DNA of 64,000 nucleotides from JAJDUF01 sp965238265 (GTDB taxonomy: Bacteria; Chloroflexota; UBA11872; UBA12225; JAJDUF01), in NCBI GenBank assembly GCA_965238265.1, contig OZ250185.1, positions 186,001-250,000 of the forward strand, read 5' to 3'. Of this stretch, positions 43,081 to 52,320 are shown piece by piece. A program made the translations under genes and the position numbers. Each line of letters opens with the position of its first letter. The stretch's first letter is position 1. The notes under the pieces are model-generated. The model was not told where the DNA came from, ran no database searches, and saw only the letters and a program-made list of their open reading frames with translations.

Positions 43081-45015
43081 ATGGCACCACCCCGCGGAGG
43101 CAGGAGACGACGCTCATTTCGACCGGCGGGCCGCCCGCGGCCACGTTCGCGCGGCGGGTCGCGCGGATCACGCGGGCCGCGCCGGCCGGCGCCCGCTCTC
43201 GACGCTACGGCCGCTGAACGCAGCGCAGTAGCGACCACGGTAGTCCCGCGTACTGTGGTGGTACCGGAGCGGGTCAGTGTCCGCGAGCTTGCCGAGTTGC
43301 TCAGTGTCGGTCCCCCGGTCGTGCTCAAAGAGCTGTTGGGCGCCGGCTTGGTAGCCACGGTCAATCGCGAGCTGGACCGCGCGGCGGCGTTGCTCGTGGC
43401 GCGGAACCTTGGGTTCCGGGTCGAGGAAGCGGACACCGCTAATGGCGCGACCGCTGAGGATACTGCGGCGGCCACCTCCGTCCCAACGGAGGCGCCGCCG
43501 GAAGCGGCCGTAGATACGGACCTACCGCCGCGGCCTCCGGTCGTGGCGGTGATGGGGCATGTAGATCACGGCAAGACCTCCATCCTCGACGCGCTGCGCG
43601 AGTCCCAGGTCGCGACGGGTGAAGCCGGCGGGATCACGCAGCACATCGGCGCCTATCAGGTCGAGCATGACGGACGGCTGTTCACCTTCCTGGATACGCC
43701 GGGCCACGAGGCGTTCACGGCGCTGCGCGCGCGCGGCGCTGAGGTCACCGACTTGGCGATCTTGGTGGTGGCTGCCGATGACGGCGTGCAGCCGCAGACC
43801 GTGGAAGCGATTTCGCACCTACGGGCTGCCAAGACACCCTTCCTGGTGGCCATGAACAAGATTGATCAGGCCAGCGCCGACCCGGACCGGGTGCGGCAAC
43901 AGCTCACGGAGTATGAGGTCGTGGTCGAGGACTACGGCGGCGACGTCGTGGCCGTGCCGGTGTCGGCGACCACGAAAGAAGGCCTCGACGACCTCCTGGA
44001 GATGGTGAGCTTGGTTGCCGAGCTACAGGAGCTGCGCGCCACCGCCGATGGGCCGGCGGAGGGGACCGTGATCGAGACACGGCTGGACCGCAGCCAAGGT
44101 CCGGTCGCCACGGTCCTCGTCGAGAGTGGAACGCTGCACGTCGGAGACCATGCCGTCGCCGGCGAGGCCGGTGGCCGCGTGCGCGCGATGCTCGATGAGC
44201 ATGGTGGCCGCGTCCGTTCCGCTGGCCCGGCTCAACCGGTGGAAGTGCTGGGTTGGAACGAGCTGCCGAATCCAGGTGATCGCCTGGAGGTCGTGGAGAG
44301 TGAACGCGCTATCCGGACCATCGTTGACGCTCGCAAGGAGGCCAGGCAGGCGCAAGCGCCGGATGCGCCCCGGCGCAGTATCGAAGACCTCTTGGCGCAG
44401 TTAAGCCCGGATCAGGCGCAGGAGCTGCCGGTGGTGCTCAAGGCGGATGTCCACGGCTCACTCGAAGCAATCCAAGCCGCCCTGGCCAAGCTCGAGACGG
44501 ATGAGGCGAAGGTCCATATCCTCTACGGCGCAGTCGGGAGAATCACCGAGGGCGATGTCAATCTCGCCGCTGCCTCGGACGGGGTTATCCTGGCCTTCAA
44601 TACCCAGACTCCGGCCGCAGTCCGGCGGTTGGCGGACCAGCAAGACGTCCTGATCCGCTCGTACAATGTGATCTACAACCTGCTCGAAGATGTGCAGCAG
44701 ACCTTGCGGGCGTTGGTGGAGCCGGAGGTGGGCGAGGTGATCCTCGGTCACGCCGAAATCCGCGCCATCTTCCGTGCGAGCCGCGCCCGCTCCGTCGTCG
44801 GGTGCTACGTTCAGGACGGCGTGATCCGGCCGGGTGCGCGCGCGCGCGTCGTGCGCCGGGAGGCGGAAGTGTACAATGGACGTATCGACTCGCTACGGCG
44901 CTTCAAGGACGACGTAGATGTTGTGGAAGAGGGCCATGAGTGTGGCATCGGCCTCGAAAACTTTCCCGATCCGCAGAATGGCGACGTGATCGAGGTGTAT
45001 GGCCGCGCTGCCTGA
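43081..45015 (+). CDS. infB: translation initiation factor IF-2
   Basis: 644 aa GTPase that places initiator tRNA on the 30S subunit. A short Arg/Gly-rich N-terminus is followed by the IF2 N-domain (VSVRELAELLSVGPPVVLKELL), then the G domain: GHVDHGKT (G1), DTPGHEAFT (G3), NKIDQ (G4), and domains II-IV ending GLENFPDPQNGDVIEVY. It opens the second half of the nusA-infB operon, whose first half lies 31 kb upstream. It therefore needs its own promoter, presumably in 42916-43080, where no clear box is seen except a GAGGCAGGAAG site before the ATG. Confidence 0.95.
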   Translation: MAPPRGGRRRRSFRPAGRPRPRSRGGSRGSRGPRRPAPALDATAAERSAVATTVVPRTVVVPERVSVRELAELLSVGPPVVLKELLGAGLVATVNRELDRAAALLVARNLGFRVEEADTANGATAEDTAAATSVPTEAPPEAAVDTDLPPRPPVVAVMGHVDHGKTSILDALRESQVATGEAGGITQHIGAYQVEHDGRLFTFLDTPGHEAFTALRARGAEVTDLAILVVAADDGVQPQTVEAISHLRAAKTPFLVAMNKIDQASADPDRVRQQLTEYEVVVEDYGGDVVAVPVSATTKEGLDDLLEMVSLVAELQELRATADGPAEGTVIETRLDRSQGPVATVLVESGTLHVGDHAVAGEAGGRVRAMLDEHGGRVRSAGPAQPVEVLGWNELPNPGDRLEVVESERAIRTIVDARKEARQAQAPDAPRRSIEDLLAQLSPDQAQELPVVLKADVHGSLEAIQAALAKLETDEAKVHILYGAVGRITEGDVNLAAASDGVILAFNTQTPAAVRRLADQQDVLIRSYNVIYNLLEDVQQTLRALVEPEVGEVILGHAEIRAIFRASRARSVVGCYVQDGVIRPGARARVVRREAEVYNGRIDSLRRFKDDVDVVEEGHECGIGLENFPDPQNGDVIEVYGRAA

Positions 45016-45035
45016 GCACGCGACGGACGACGATC

Positions 45036-45428
45036 ATGCCTCGACCGTATCGCCGCCAACGCCTCGCCTCGCTGCTCGTTGAGTTCTTGAGTGACCTGCT
45101 CCGGAATGAGGCCCGCGACCCGCGTCTCGGCTTCGTTTCCATCACGCGGATTGACGTTTCTGCCGATCTTCGCTACGCGACCGTCCACGTGAGTGTGATG
45201 GGCGACGAGGAAGAGCAGCGCGAGACGATGGCCATGCTCACCCATGCGGCCGGCTGGCTGCGGAGCGAATGCGCCGCCCGCTTGCCCTTGCGCTACGCAC
45301 CGGCGCTACGCTTTGCGCTGGATCACTCACTCGCGGCCGGCGACCGGGTCTTGCAGCTGATCCGCGAAGTCGCTCCGCCGCCAGCCCCCGCCGGGGACGG
45401 CGAGCCGACAGCGGAGCGGCCGGAGTAG
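45036..45428 (+). CDS. rbfA: 30S ribosome-binding factor A
   Basis: 130 aa. The KH-like fold of RbfA is recognised from RRQRLASLLVEFLSDLL, DPRLGFVSITRIDVSADLRYATVHVSV and PLRYAPALRFALDHSL. It binds 16S rRNA during 30S maturation. ATG 45036 is 20 bases after the infB stop and 5' extension is out of family. The C-terminal 20 residues are disordered. truB follows seven bases later. Confidence 0.9.
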   Translation: MPRPYRRQRLASLLVEFLSDLLRNEARDPRLGFVSITRIDVSADLRYATVHVSVMGDEEEQRETMAMLTHAAGWLRSECAARLPLRYAPALRFALDHSLAAGDRVLQLIREVAPPPAPAGDGEPTAERPE

Positions 45429-45435
45429 GGCACAC

Positions 45436-46353
45436 TTGCCGGAAGCGACGGCGGTCGCCGGCTTCCTCAACCTCGCGAAGCCGCGTGGGCCGACCTCCCA
45501 CGACATCGTAGCGCGGGTCCGCCGAGTGACCGGCGTGCGGCGCGTCGGTCATGCTGGCACGCTCGACCCACTGGCCGAAGGCGTGCTCGTACTCGCGCTC
45601 GGTCGGGCCACCCGCTTGCTGGAATATGTCGTGAGCGGAGAGAAGGTCTACCGGGCAACGATCCGTCTGGGGAGCACGACGACTACGGACGACGCCGAGG
45701 GAGCAGTGACGGAAACGCGGCCGCTCACTGTCGGCCGGGCCGACATCGAGGCGGTGCTCCCGCAGTTCATCGGCGAGATAGTGCAGCGTCCACCGACATT
45801 TTCGGCGGTGCAGGTCGGCGGCCGGCGTGCCTACGACCTCGCCCGCCGGGGCGCTGCGGTCGAGCTGCCGGCCCGGCCGGTGCGGATTGCCTGTCTTACC
45901 GTTCTGGACTGGCAAGCGCCGGACCTCACGCTTGAGGCCACGTGTGGGCCGGGGACGTATATCCGCTCGCTCGCCCGCGACTTGGGGGCGGCGCTGGGCT
46001 GCGGCGCCCACCTCGCTGGCCTCATCCGCACGCGATCCGGGGGGTTCTCCCTCGCCGCCGCGACCTCGCTGGCGGACTTGGAGCGCCACGCAGCCCGTTG
46101 CACGTGGCGCTCGCTCCTGGTCGCACCTAGCGCCGCGCTCGCGCACCTCCCGGTCCTGGTCGTCACCCCGCAAGGCTGCGCCCGGCTGCGCCAGGGCCAA
46201 CCCGTGTCTGCGGCCCATCAGCTTGCAAGCGTGCCAGCGGCAGCGCGCATAGACGGTGCCGTGTGTGTGCTCGATGCTGAGGGCCGGCTGGTTGCCATCG
46301 CGACGTATGATCCGCGGCAGGATTGCTGGCGCCCGCGTAAGGTTGTAGGCTAA
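45436..46353 (+). CDS. truB: tRNA pseudouridine(55) synthase
   Basis: 305 aa. The catalytic motif GHAGTLDPLAEGVLVLALGRATR contains the nucleophile Asp, and the N-terminal LNLAKPRGPTSHDIVARVR motif is standard. It makes pseudouridine 55 in the T-loop of tRNAs. TTG 45436 is the start, eight bases after rbfA ends. The C-terminus has a PUA-like ending. ribF follows after 21 bases. Confidence 0.93.
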   Translation: MPEATAVAGFLNLAKPRGPTSHDIVARVRRVTGVRRVGHAGTLDPLAEGVLVLALGRATRLLEYVVSGEKVYRATIRLGSTTTTDDAEGAVTETRPLTVGRADIEAVLPQFIGEIVQRPPTFSAVQVGGRRAYDLARRGAAVELPARPVRIACLTVLDWQAPDLTLEATCGPGTYIRSLARDLGAALGCGAHLAGLIRTRSGGFSLAAATSLADLERHAARCTWRSLLVAPSAALAHLPVLVVTPQGCARLRQGQPVSAAHQLASVPAAARIDGAVCVLDAEGRLVAIATYDPRQDCWRPRKVVG

Positions 46354-46374
46354 GGTCCGCACGATCACTTCGTA

Positions 46375-47364
46375 GTGTCTCTGTGGATGCAAGTCATACA
46401 CCTCGATCCCCTCACGCCGCCGGCACCATCAGCAGCCGCGCCGGAGGCAGTGATCACCATCGGCAAGTTCGATGGGGTACATCTCGGCCACCATGCGCTG
46501 CTCGACGCGGTTATCACGGGGGCTAAACGGCGCGGCCTGGCGCCCGCAGTGGTGGTGCTCGACCCGCACCCGCTCACGATCCTGCGCCCGGAAGTGCGCC
46601 TCAGCCAGCTGACGACGCTGCCGGAGAAGCTCTGGCTGCTCGCTCGTGCGGGGACCGACCTCGCGGTGGTGTGGCGTTTCAGCGCCGCGAGCGCCCGGCT
46701 TACGCCCGAGGAGTTCTTCCGGTCACTGGCGCCGGTGCTGCGCGTCCGGGCCGTCGTCATCGGCCCGGGCTTTGTGCTGGGCCGTGGTCGCACCGGCAAC
46801 GAAGCCAAGTTGCAAGCGATCGGGCAAGCGCAGGGATTCGCCGTGGAGAGCATCCTGCCCGCGCACGTCGCCGGCCAAGCCGTGCGTAGCACCGAAACAC
46901 GCACCTTACTGGCTGCGGGTGAGGTCTCGCGGGCGGCAGGATTGCTAGGGCGGCCGCCGTCATTACATGCGCGGGTAGTCGAGGGCGACCGGCGGGGCCG
47001 GTTGCTGGGGTTCCCGACGGCCAATCTGGCCCCGCTAGTCGGGTGCCCGGCCTTGCCGGCCGATGGCGTCTACGCCGGGTGGGTCGAGCTACGGCCATTG
47101 AGCGAGAGGCGCACGTGGCATCCGGCGGCCGCCAACTTGGGTGTGCGGCCAACCTTCGCCGGCCGTCGCCACGTCATCGAGGCCCACCTACTCGACTTCA
47201 CCGGCGACCTCTACGGCCAGGAGGTGCGCCTGCACTTCGTCGAGTATCTGCGCGGCGAACGGCCGTTTGCCGGCCCGGAGGAGCTACGGCAGCAGATCAG
47301 CGCGGACGTGGCCGCTGCACGCAAGCTCCTGGCCGCGCAGCAGCCGCCGGAGAGCAGCAGTTGA
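46375..47364 (+). CDS. ribF: bifunctional riboflavin kinase / FAD synthetase
   Basis: 329 aa. The N-terminal adenylyltransferase domain has ITIGKFDGVHLGHHALLD, and the C-terminal riboflavin kinase domain has GRLLGFPTANL and GVYAGWVEL. Together they make FMN and FAD. It is the last gene of the cluster. Start at GTG 46375, with ATG 46387 possible. The downstream region to 47515 contains only a REP-like palindrome and a TCAGCC repeat. Confidence 0.93.
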   Translation: MSLWMQVIHLDPLTPPAPSAAAPEAVITIGKFDGVHLGHHALLDAVITGAKRRGLAPAVVVLDPHPLTILRPEVRLSQLTTLPEKLWLLARAGTDLAVVWRFSAASARLTPEEFFRSLAPVLRVRAVVIGPGFVLGRGRTGNEAKLQAIGQAQGFAVESILPAHVAGQAVRSTETRTLLAAGEVSRAAGLLGRPPSLHARVVEGDRRGRLLGFPTANLAPLVGCPALPADGVYAGWVELRPLSERRTWHPAAANLGVRPTFAGRRHVIEAHLLDFTGDLYGQEVRLHFVEYLRGERPFAGPEELRQQISADVAAARKLLAAQQPPESSS

Positions 47365-47412
47365 GGCGCTGTCAGCTATTAGCCTTTCGCTATCAGCCGT
47401 CAGCCGGGAGAC

Positions 47413-47437
47413 GTCATTGCGGCGGAAGCCGCAATCC
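47413..47437. repeat. REP-like palindrome (GTCATTGCGGCGGAAGCCGC)
   Basis: Palindromic, between convergent ribF and the aldo/keto reductase. A nearly identical unit is at 54960-54984. The neighbouring 47386-47404 TATCAGCCGTCAGC block recurs next to the other copies. Confidence 0.7.
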
Positions 47438-47515
47438 AGCGGTGGGAGGTGAATACCCTCTCTCCCTCTGACCAGGCCACTGACCACTGGCTACTGGCTA
47501 CTGTGCGGACACGCG

Positions 47516-48280
47516 CTAGGCCGGAACGAGGGTCAGCTCTTCCATCAGCTCGACATTCTCGTCAATCTCGTCCAGGCTTTCCATGCCGAGCACAATAGCG
47601 TCCACGCAGCCTAGCTCCAGCACGTAGCGTAGCGCCCCGCGCACGTCGTGGGCAAGCTGGCCGCAGCCGCCGACCTTCATGCCATATACGCCTTTGCCGG
47701 CAGCGTGCATCTGCTCGATGACGGGCACCACGTCCGGCGGTGGGGCATCCATCTGGATTCCGGCATAGTTGATGCGCGCCAGCACCACCTCCACCCAGGG
47801 GCTGACGGCCGCGGTGCGGAACGCGCCAAAATCGTGGCACGACACACCGACGGCGCGCACGAGACCGCGCTCCTGAGCACGACTCAACGCCGCCATCGAG
47901 TCGGCAAACCGACTCGTCCAATCCGCTTCGGTCAGGCAGTGCAAGAGCACAATATCCACGTAGTCCGTGTGCAGCTCGCGGCAGAAGCGCTCGACATCGG
48001 CCGTCACGGTCGCGCCGGTGCGGGAGGTGGTCTTGCTGGTGACGACGACGTTCTCGCGCCCGACGTCACGGAGCGCGGCGGCGGTCTCGGGGTGCGAGCC
48101 ATACTGATCGGCTACGTCCCAGAAGGTGACGCCGCGGTCGTAGGCGTAGCACAGCAGCCCGACGCACTCATCGAAGCCGAGCCGGGTCTGGTTCGAGCTA
48201 CCGGCCCAGCCAATCGTGCCGGTGCCAATGGCCAATTGCGAGGTCCGTATCCCGCTGCTCCCGAGAGTAATCTGTCGCAT
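47516..48280 (-). CDS. aldo/keto reductase family protein
   Basis: 254 aa, shorter than the classical 300. The catalytic Asp and Tyr are in FWDVADQYGSH, the Lys in TSKTTS and the His in LLHC. The start is ATG 48280, preceded by GGAGCG; a longer frame to 48301 is less likely. It lies downstream of trpB on the same strand, but with a 91-bp gap, so it may or may not be part of the trp operon. The substrate is unknown. Confidence 0.85.
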   Translation of the reverse strand: MRQITLGSSGIRTSQLAIGTGTIGWAGSSNQTRLGFDECVGLLCYAYDRGVTFWDVADQYGSHPETAAALRDVGRENVVVTSKTTSRTGATVTADVERFCRELHTDYVDIVLLHCLTEADWTSRFADSMAALSRAQERGLVRAVGVSCHDFGAFRTAAVSPWVEVVLARINYAGIQMDAPPPDVVPVIEQMHAAGKGVYGMKVGGCGQLAHDVRGALRYVLELGCVDAIVLGMESLDEIDENVELMEELTLVPA

Positions 48281-48371
48281 ATGGCGCTCCTTCCGGGGCA
48301 CACCATCCTAGCACAAAGGCCTTGCCAGCCACAGAGCGCGCAGAGTAGGTCCGTCCCTCACGCTGCGCCGG

Positions 48372-49603
48372 CTACAGCGAGACCCCGATGGCGTCGGCAA
48401 TCGTGGTCATGTCCTTGTCGCCGCGACCGGAGAGATTGACCACGAGCGCGTCCGCCGGGTCGCGCTCGCGGGCGAGCTGCATGGCGTAGTAGACCACGTG
48501 GGCCGGCTCTAGCGCCGGGATGATCCCCTCGATCTGGGCAAGCTGCTGCACGCCCTGCATGGCCTCGGTATCGGTCACGCCCACGTAGCGCGCGCGGCCG
48601 GTATCGCGGTACAGGCTGTGCTCCGGGCCGACACCGGGGTAGTCGAGGCCCGCCGAGATGCTATGCGCTTCCTCCACCTGACCGTGCTCATCCTGCAAGA
48701 GGTAGCTGTACGAGCCGTGCAGCTGTACGAGACGCCTGGCCGGCCGACAGTGAGCGAGGCAGCGTACTCGCCGGTGTCCAGGCCGCGGCCGGCGGCCTCA
48801 ACGCCGATCAGCTCCACCTCGGTGTCTCCGACGAAGGGATGAAAGATGCCGATAGCGTTCGAGCCGCCGCCGACGCAGGCCAACACCGCCTGCGGCAACC
48901 GCCCCATTCGTTCGAGACATTGGGCGCGGGCTTCTTTGCCGATCACGCTTTGGAAGTCGCGGACCATCGTCGGATAGGGGTGGGGACCGACCACCGAGCC
49001 GATCAGATAGTGCGTGGTCCGCACGTTCGTTACCCAATCGCGGATGGCCTCGTTGATCGCGTCCTTGAGGGTCTTGCCGCCAGTGGTCACGGTGCGTACC
49101 TCGGCGCCCAGCAGCTTCATCCGAAAGACGTTGAGCGCCTGCCGGTGGATGTCCACCTCGCCCATATAGACCACGCACTCCAGGCCGAGCATCGCGCACA
49201 CCGTCGCGGTGGCGACCCCGTGCTGCCCGGCGCCCGTCTCACAGATGATGCGCGGCTTGCCCATGCGCTGCGCTAGGAGTCCCTGCGCCAGCGCGCTATT
49301 GATCTTGTGGGCGCCCGTGTGCGCCAGGTCCTCGCGCTTGAGCCAAATCTGCGCGCCGCCGACGCTATCGGAAAGACGCTCGGCGTGATACAGCGTCGTG
49401 GGTCGGCCGACATAGTGGCGCAGGAGGTCGTTAAGAGTCGCGTTGAACGTTTCGTCCTGCTGAATCGCCTCGAAGGCTGCTGTCAGCTCCTGGAGCGCCG
49501 GCATCAGCGTCTCCGGCACAAACTGCCCGCCGTAGGGGCCAAAACGGCCCGCTGATTCGGTCTCGGTCCGCGTTGTGTCTGCCGCAACTGCCGTCATTGT
49601 CAT
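48372..49603 (-). pseudogene. trpB: tryptophan synthase beta chain, frameshifted by 8-bp duplication
   Basis: PLP enzyme that joins indole and serine. The N-terminal part, from MTMTAVAAD, is well conserved: KREDLAHTGAHKINSAL with the PLP lysine, GAGQHGVATAT, GGGSNAIG. At 48723-48730 an extra copy of CTGTACGA (plus strand) shifts the frame. Deleting it restores GRPGV-LHGSYSYLLQDEHGQ and the conserved AHSISAGLDYPGVGPEH to the end at 48372. As given, the protein lacks its C-terminal third. Start at ATG 49603 with GGAG upstream. trpA, the normal partner, is not found in the window. Confidence 0.88.
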
Positions 49604-49648
49604 CTCCACTCCTCGCCCTTGGCCGCCTTTTACTCCCGGCCACCCGCA

Positions 49649-49708
49649 TCCCCGCTTGCGCGGGAATCCATCACCCTGCTGCTGGATTCGGGCTTCCGCC
49701 GGAATGAC
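49649..49708. repeat. degenerate paired REP-like palindromes
   Basis: CCCCGCTTGCGCGGGAATCC, then GGATTCGGGCTTCCGCCGGAATGAC, between trpB and trpF. They resemble the 42857-42915 pair. The insertion interrupts the otherwise tight trp operon. Confidence 0.65.
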
Positions 49709-49736
49709 GAGCGGGGCCGGGGGTGAGGCGGGCCGG

Positions 49737-50351
49737 TCACCCCACCGCTCGCGCCGCGGCGACAAAGGCCCTGATCTTCGCCGGGTCTTCTTGCCCGTCC
49801 TTCTCGATTCCGCTCGCTACGTCCACGCCCGCCGGCCGTACCGTGCGGATAGCCGCAGCCACGTTGCCGGCATGGAGTCCCCCGGCCAGCAACAGCCGGC
49901 GCCGCTGCGCTAACCGGCCGGCGGCCCGCCAGTCGCTCGTCTCGCCACTGCCGCCCCAGGAGCCGGGCACGGCGGCGTCCGCCAGGAGCAGGTCTACGTC
50001 GTAGTCGTCGGGGAGCGTCTCGCCCTCCGGTGACCGCTCCGATAGCCGCACGGCCTTGATGATCGGCTGCGCCACCTCCGCGCAGAACTCCGGTGTCTCG
50101 GTGCCACTGAGCTGCACCCAATCGAGACCGCAGCACTCGACCGTCGCGTGCAGCTGCGCCAAGGTCGGGTTGACGAAGATGCCGACCGTCTGCACCCGCT
50201 CCGGGAGTGCCCGGATAATATCGCGCGCCGTCTCCGGGCTGATGCACCGGCGCGAGGATGGCACGAAGTTAAACCCCAGCAGGTCGGCGCCGGCCTCGAC
50301 CGCCGCGGTCGCCGCCGGCAGGACACGCAGGCCGCAGATTTTGACGATCAT
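49737..50351 (-). CDS. trpF: phosphoribosylanthranilate isomerase
   Basis: 204 aa TIM barrel for the third step of tryptophan synthesis. VKICGLR contains the catalytic Cys, GFNFVPSSRR the phosphate region, and the late Asp is in GVDVASGIEKDGQEDP. The gene start overlaps the trpC end by four bases. The following 134 bp to trpB hold a palindromic repeat. Confidence 0.93.
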   Translation of the reverse strand: MIVKICGLRVLPAATAAVEAGADLLGFNFVPSSRRCISPETARDIIRALPERVQTVGIFVNPTLAQLHATVECCGLDWVQLSGTETPEFCAEVAQPIIKAVRLSERSPEGETLPDDYDVDLLLADAAVPGSWGGSGETSDWRAAGRLAQRRRLLLAGGLHAGNVAAAIRTVRPAGVDVASGIEKDGQEDPAKIRAFVAAARAVG

Positions 50352-51145
50352 CCTAGTAGCTCGCGGATTTTCGTCGCTGGATCAACGCGCTTGGCCAGCA
50401 GCGCCTCGCCGACGAGGATGGCGTCGGCGCCGGAGTCGTAGACCTTCCGTACATCGTCGGCAGTGTGGATACCGCTCTCGCTGACGATGATCGTCTCCGG
50501 GGGAACCATCGCTGTCAGCTGGCCCGTCGTAGCGAGGTCCACCCGGAAGGATTGCAGGTCACGGTTGTTAATGCCGATGATCTTCGCGCCGGCCCGCCGC
50601 GCCACCGTCAGTTCGTCGCCGGTGTGGACCTCAACGATGGTATCCATGCCGAGGCGCTCGGCGCACTCGACGTACTTGGCGACATCGGCTTCATCCGTGG
50701 CGGCCACGATCACGAGGATGGCATCGGCGCCGGCCGCTCGGGCCTCGAAAATCTGATACGTGCTGACGGTGAAGTCTTTGCGGAGGATGGGCAGTGCGGT
50801 CGCCGCGCGGGCGGCAGCGAGGTCCGCGAGCGAGCCGCCGAAGAATTGTTCGTCGGTGAGCACGGAGATTGCCGCAGCGCCGGCCCGCTCGTAGGCCCGC
50901 ACGGTCGCAGCCACATTGAGGTGCTCTACGATGGCGCCAGCGGACGGCGACCGGCGCTTGATCTCGGCGATGAGTCTGGGCTTCCCAGCGGCCGCTGCCT
51001 GCGGTGGTCGCAGCGCCGCTGCGAGCGAACGTGCCTGCGGCGCGCGCGCAGCCTGGGCCAGCAGCTGCTGCCGGGGTAGCTCCTGCGCGCGCGCACACAC
51101 TTCGCGCCGCTTTGCCTCAATAATGGTGTCCAGGATGCTTGCCAT
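50348..51145 (-). CDS. trpC: indole-3-glycerol phosphate synthase
   Basis: 265 aa. ILDTIIEAKRREV near the start, LIAEIKRRSPSAG with the catalytic Lys, and ILRKDFTVSTYQIFEARAAGADAIL are classical TrpC motifs; IGINNRDLQSFRVDL and VSESGI complete the active site. The start is ATG 51145, in line with the family; the frame extends upstream with low-complexity residues. It lies between trpD and trpF. Confidence 0.93.
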   Translation of the reverse strand: MASILDTIIEAKRREVCARAQELPRQQLLAQAARAPQARSLAAALRPPQAAAAGKPRLIAEIKRRSPSAGAIVEHLNVAATVRAYERAGAAAISVLTDEQFFGGSLADLAAARAATALPILRKDFTVSTYQIFEARAAGADAILVIVAATDEADVAKYVECAERLGMDTIVEVHTGDELTVARRAGAKIIGINNRDLQSFRVDLATTGQLTAMVPPETIIVSESGIHTADDVRKVYDSGADAILVGEALLAKRVDPATKIRELLG

Positions 51146-51264
51146 CTCGTTGTCGTCTCCTCCGCCCCGGCGCCCACATGTACCCACCCTCAACCCCCTC
51201 CCTCCAGGGAAGGGGCCGGGGGTTAGGTCACGCCCGCTCCCTGGGGAAGCGTCCCGAACCGGCG

Positions 51265-52290
51265 CTAACCCGCCCCACCACCTACGCGCTGGCTCACGGC
51301 GATGTATTTGTCGAGCGCGGCGTTGGCCGCGCCGCTGTCAATTGAGGTGGCCGCGAGCGCGATGCCCTCGCGCAAGTCCGCCGCTCGATCCGCCGCGACC
51401 AACGCCGCCGCGCTATTGAGCAGCACGATGTCCCGCTTTGGTCCGGCGTCGCCCATGAGCACCTGCCGCAAGACGGCGGCGTTCTCTTGGGGGTTGCCGC
51501 CCCGGATCGCCGCCAGCGGCGCCCGCTGTAGGCCCAGCTCTTCCGGCTCTATGCGGTACGTCTCTACGGACGAGCCGGACAGCTCGTGGACGGTCGAAGG
51601 CGCGCTAATACTAAGCTCGTCGAGACCGTCGTCGCCATGGACGACGAGCGCGTGCGCGATGCCGAGTCGACCGAGCGCCGCGGCCATGCGCTCGGCGATG
51701 CCCGCGTCCCCGACACCGAGCACCTGCGCGCGCGCGCCGGCCGGGTTGGTGAGCGGCCCAAGGATATTGAAGACGGTGCGAATGCCGATCTCGCGGCGGA
51801 GCGGCGTTGCGAACTTCATCGCCGGATGGTAGGCCGGCGCAAACATAAAGCCAAAGCCGGCCTCCGCCAGACACTGCGCCACCGCCGCCGGCGACAGCTC
51901 AATCGGCGTGCCGAGCGCGTCGAGTACGTCGGCGCTCCCGCACTCCCTGGTCACGCCGCGGTTGCCGTGCTTGGCGACGGCCTGACCGGCGCCGGCCACG
52001 ACGAAGGCCGCCGCCGTTGACACGTTGAAGTGGCCGGCGCCGACACCACCGGTCCCGCAGGTGTCCACCACTGGGACCGACGGCGTGACCTGCACGGCGC
52101 GCGCGCGCATGATGGACGCGCAGCCGGCGATCTCATCTACGGTTTCACCCTTGAGCCGCAGCGCCGTGACAAACGCGCCGAACTGCGCCGGCGTCGGCGT
52201 GCCGGCCATGATCTCGGTCATGGCCGCGGCCGCCTCGTCCTGGGACAGCGATTCACCCGCCACCAAGCGGGCGATGGCCTCCTGAATCAT
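51265..52290 (-). CDS. trpD: anthranilate phosphoribosyltransferase
   Basis: 341 aa. The PRPP site GTGGVGAGHFNVSTA and KHGNRGVTRECGSADVLDALG are present; usual enzymes have SSKSGSADVL, so the Thr-Arg-Glu-Cys variant is unusual but keeps the essential Gly-Ser-Ala-Asp. It catalyses the second step of the pathway. It starts 30 bases after trpG, as part of the same transcript, and is followed by 119 bp of non-coding sequence before trpC. Confidence 0.93.
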   Translation of the reverse strand: MIQEAIARLVAGESLSQDEAAAAMTEIMAGTPTPAQFGAFVTALRLKGETVDEIAGCASIMRARAVQVTPSVPVVDTCGTGGVGAGHFNVSTAAAFVVAGAGQAVAKHGNRGVTRECGSADVLDALGTPIELSPAAVAQCLAEAGFGFMFAPAYHPAMKFATPLRREIGIRTVFNILGPLTNPAGARAQVLGVGDAGIAERMAAALGRLGIAHALVVHGDDGLDELSISAPSTVHELSGSSVETYRIEPEELGLQRAPLAAIRGGNPQENAAVLRQVLMGDAGPKRDIVLLNSAAALVAADRAADLREGIALAATSIDSGAANAALDKYIAVSQRVGGGAG

Positions 52291-52320
52291 CTCTGCCTGC
52301 CTCCTTCTGCTCTGTCCCTC

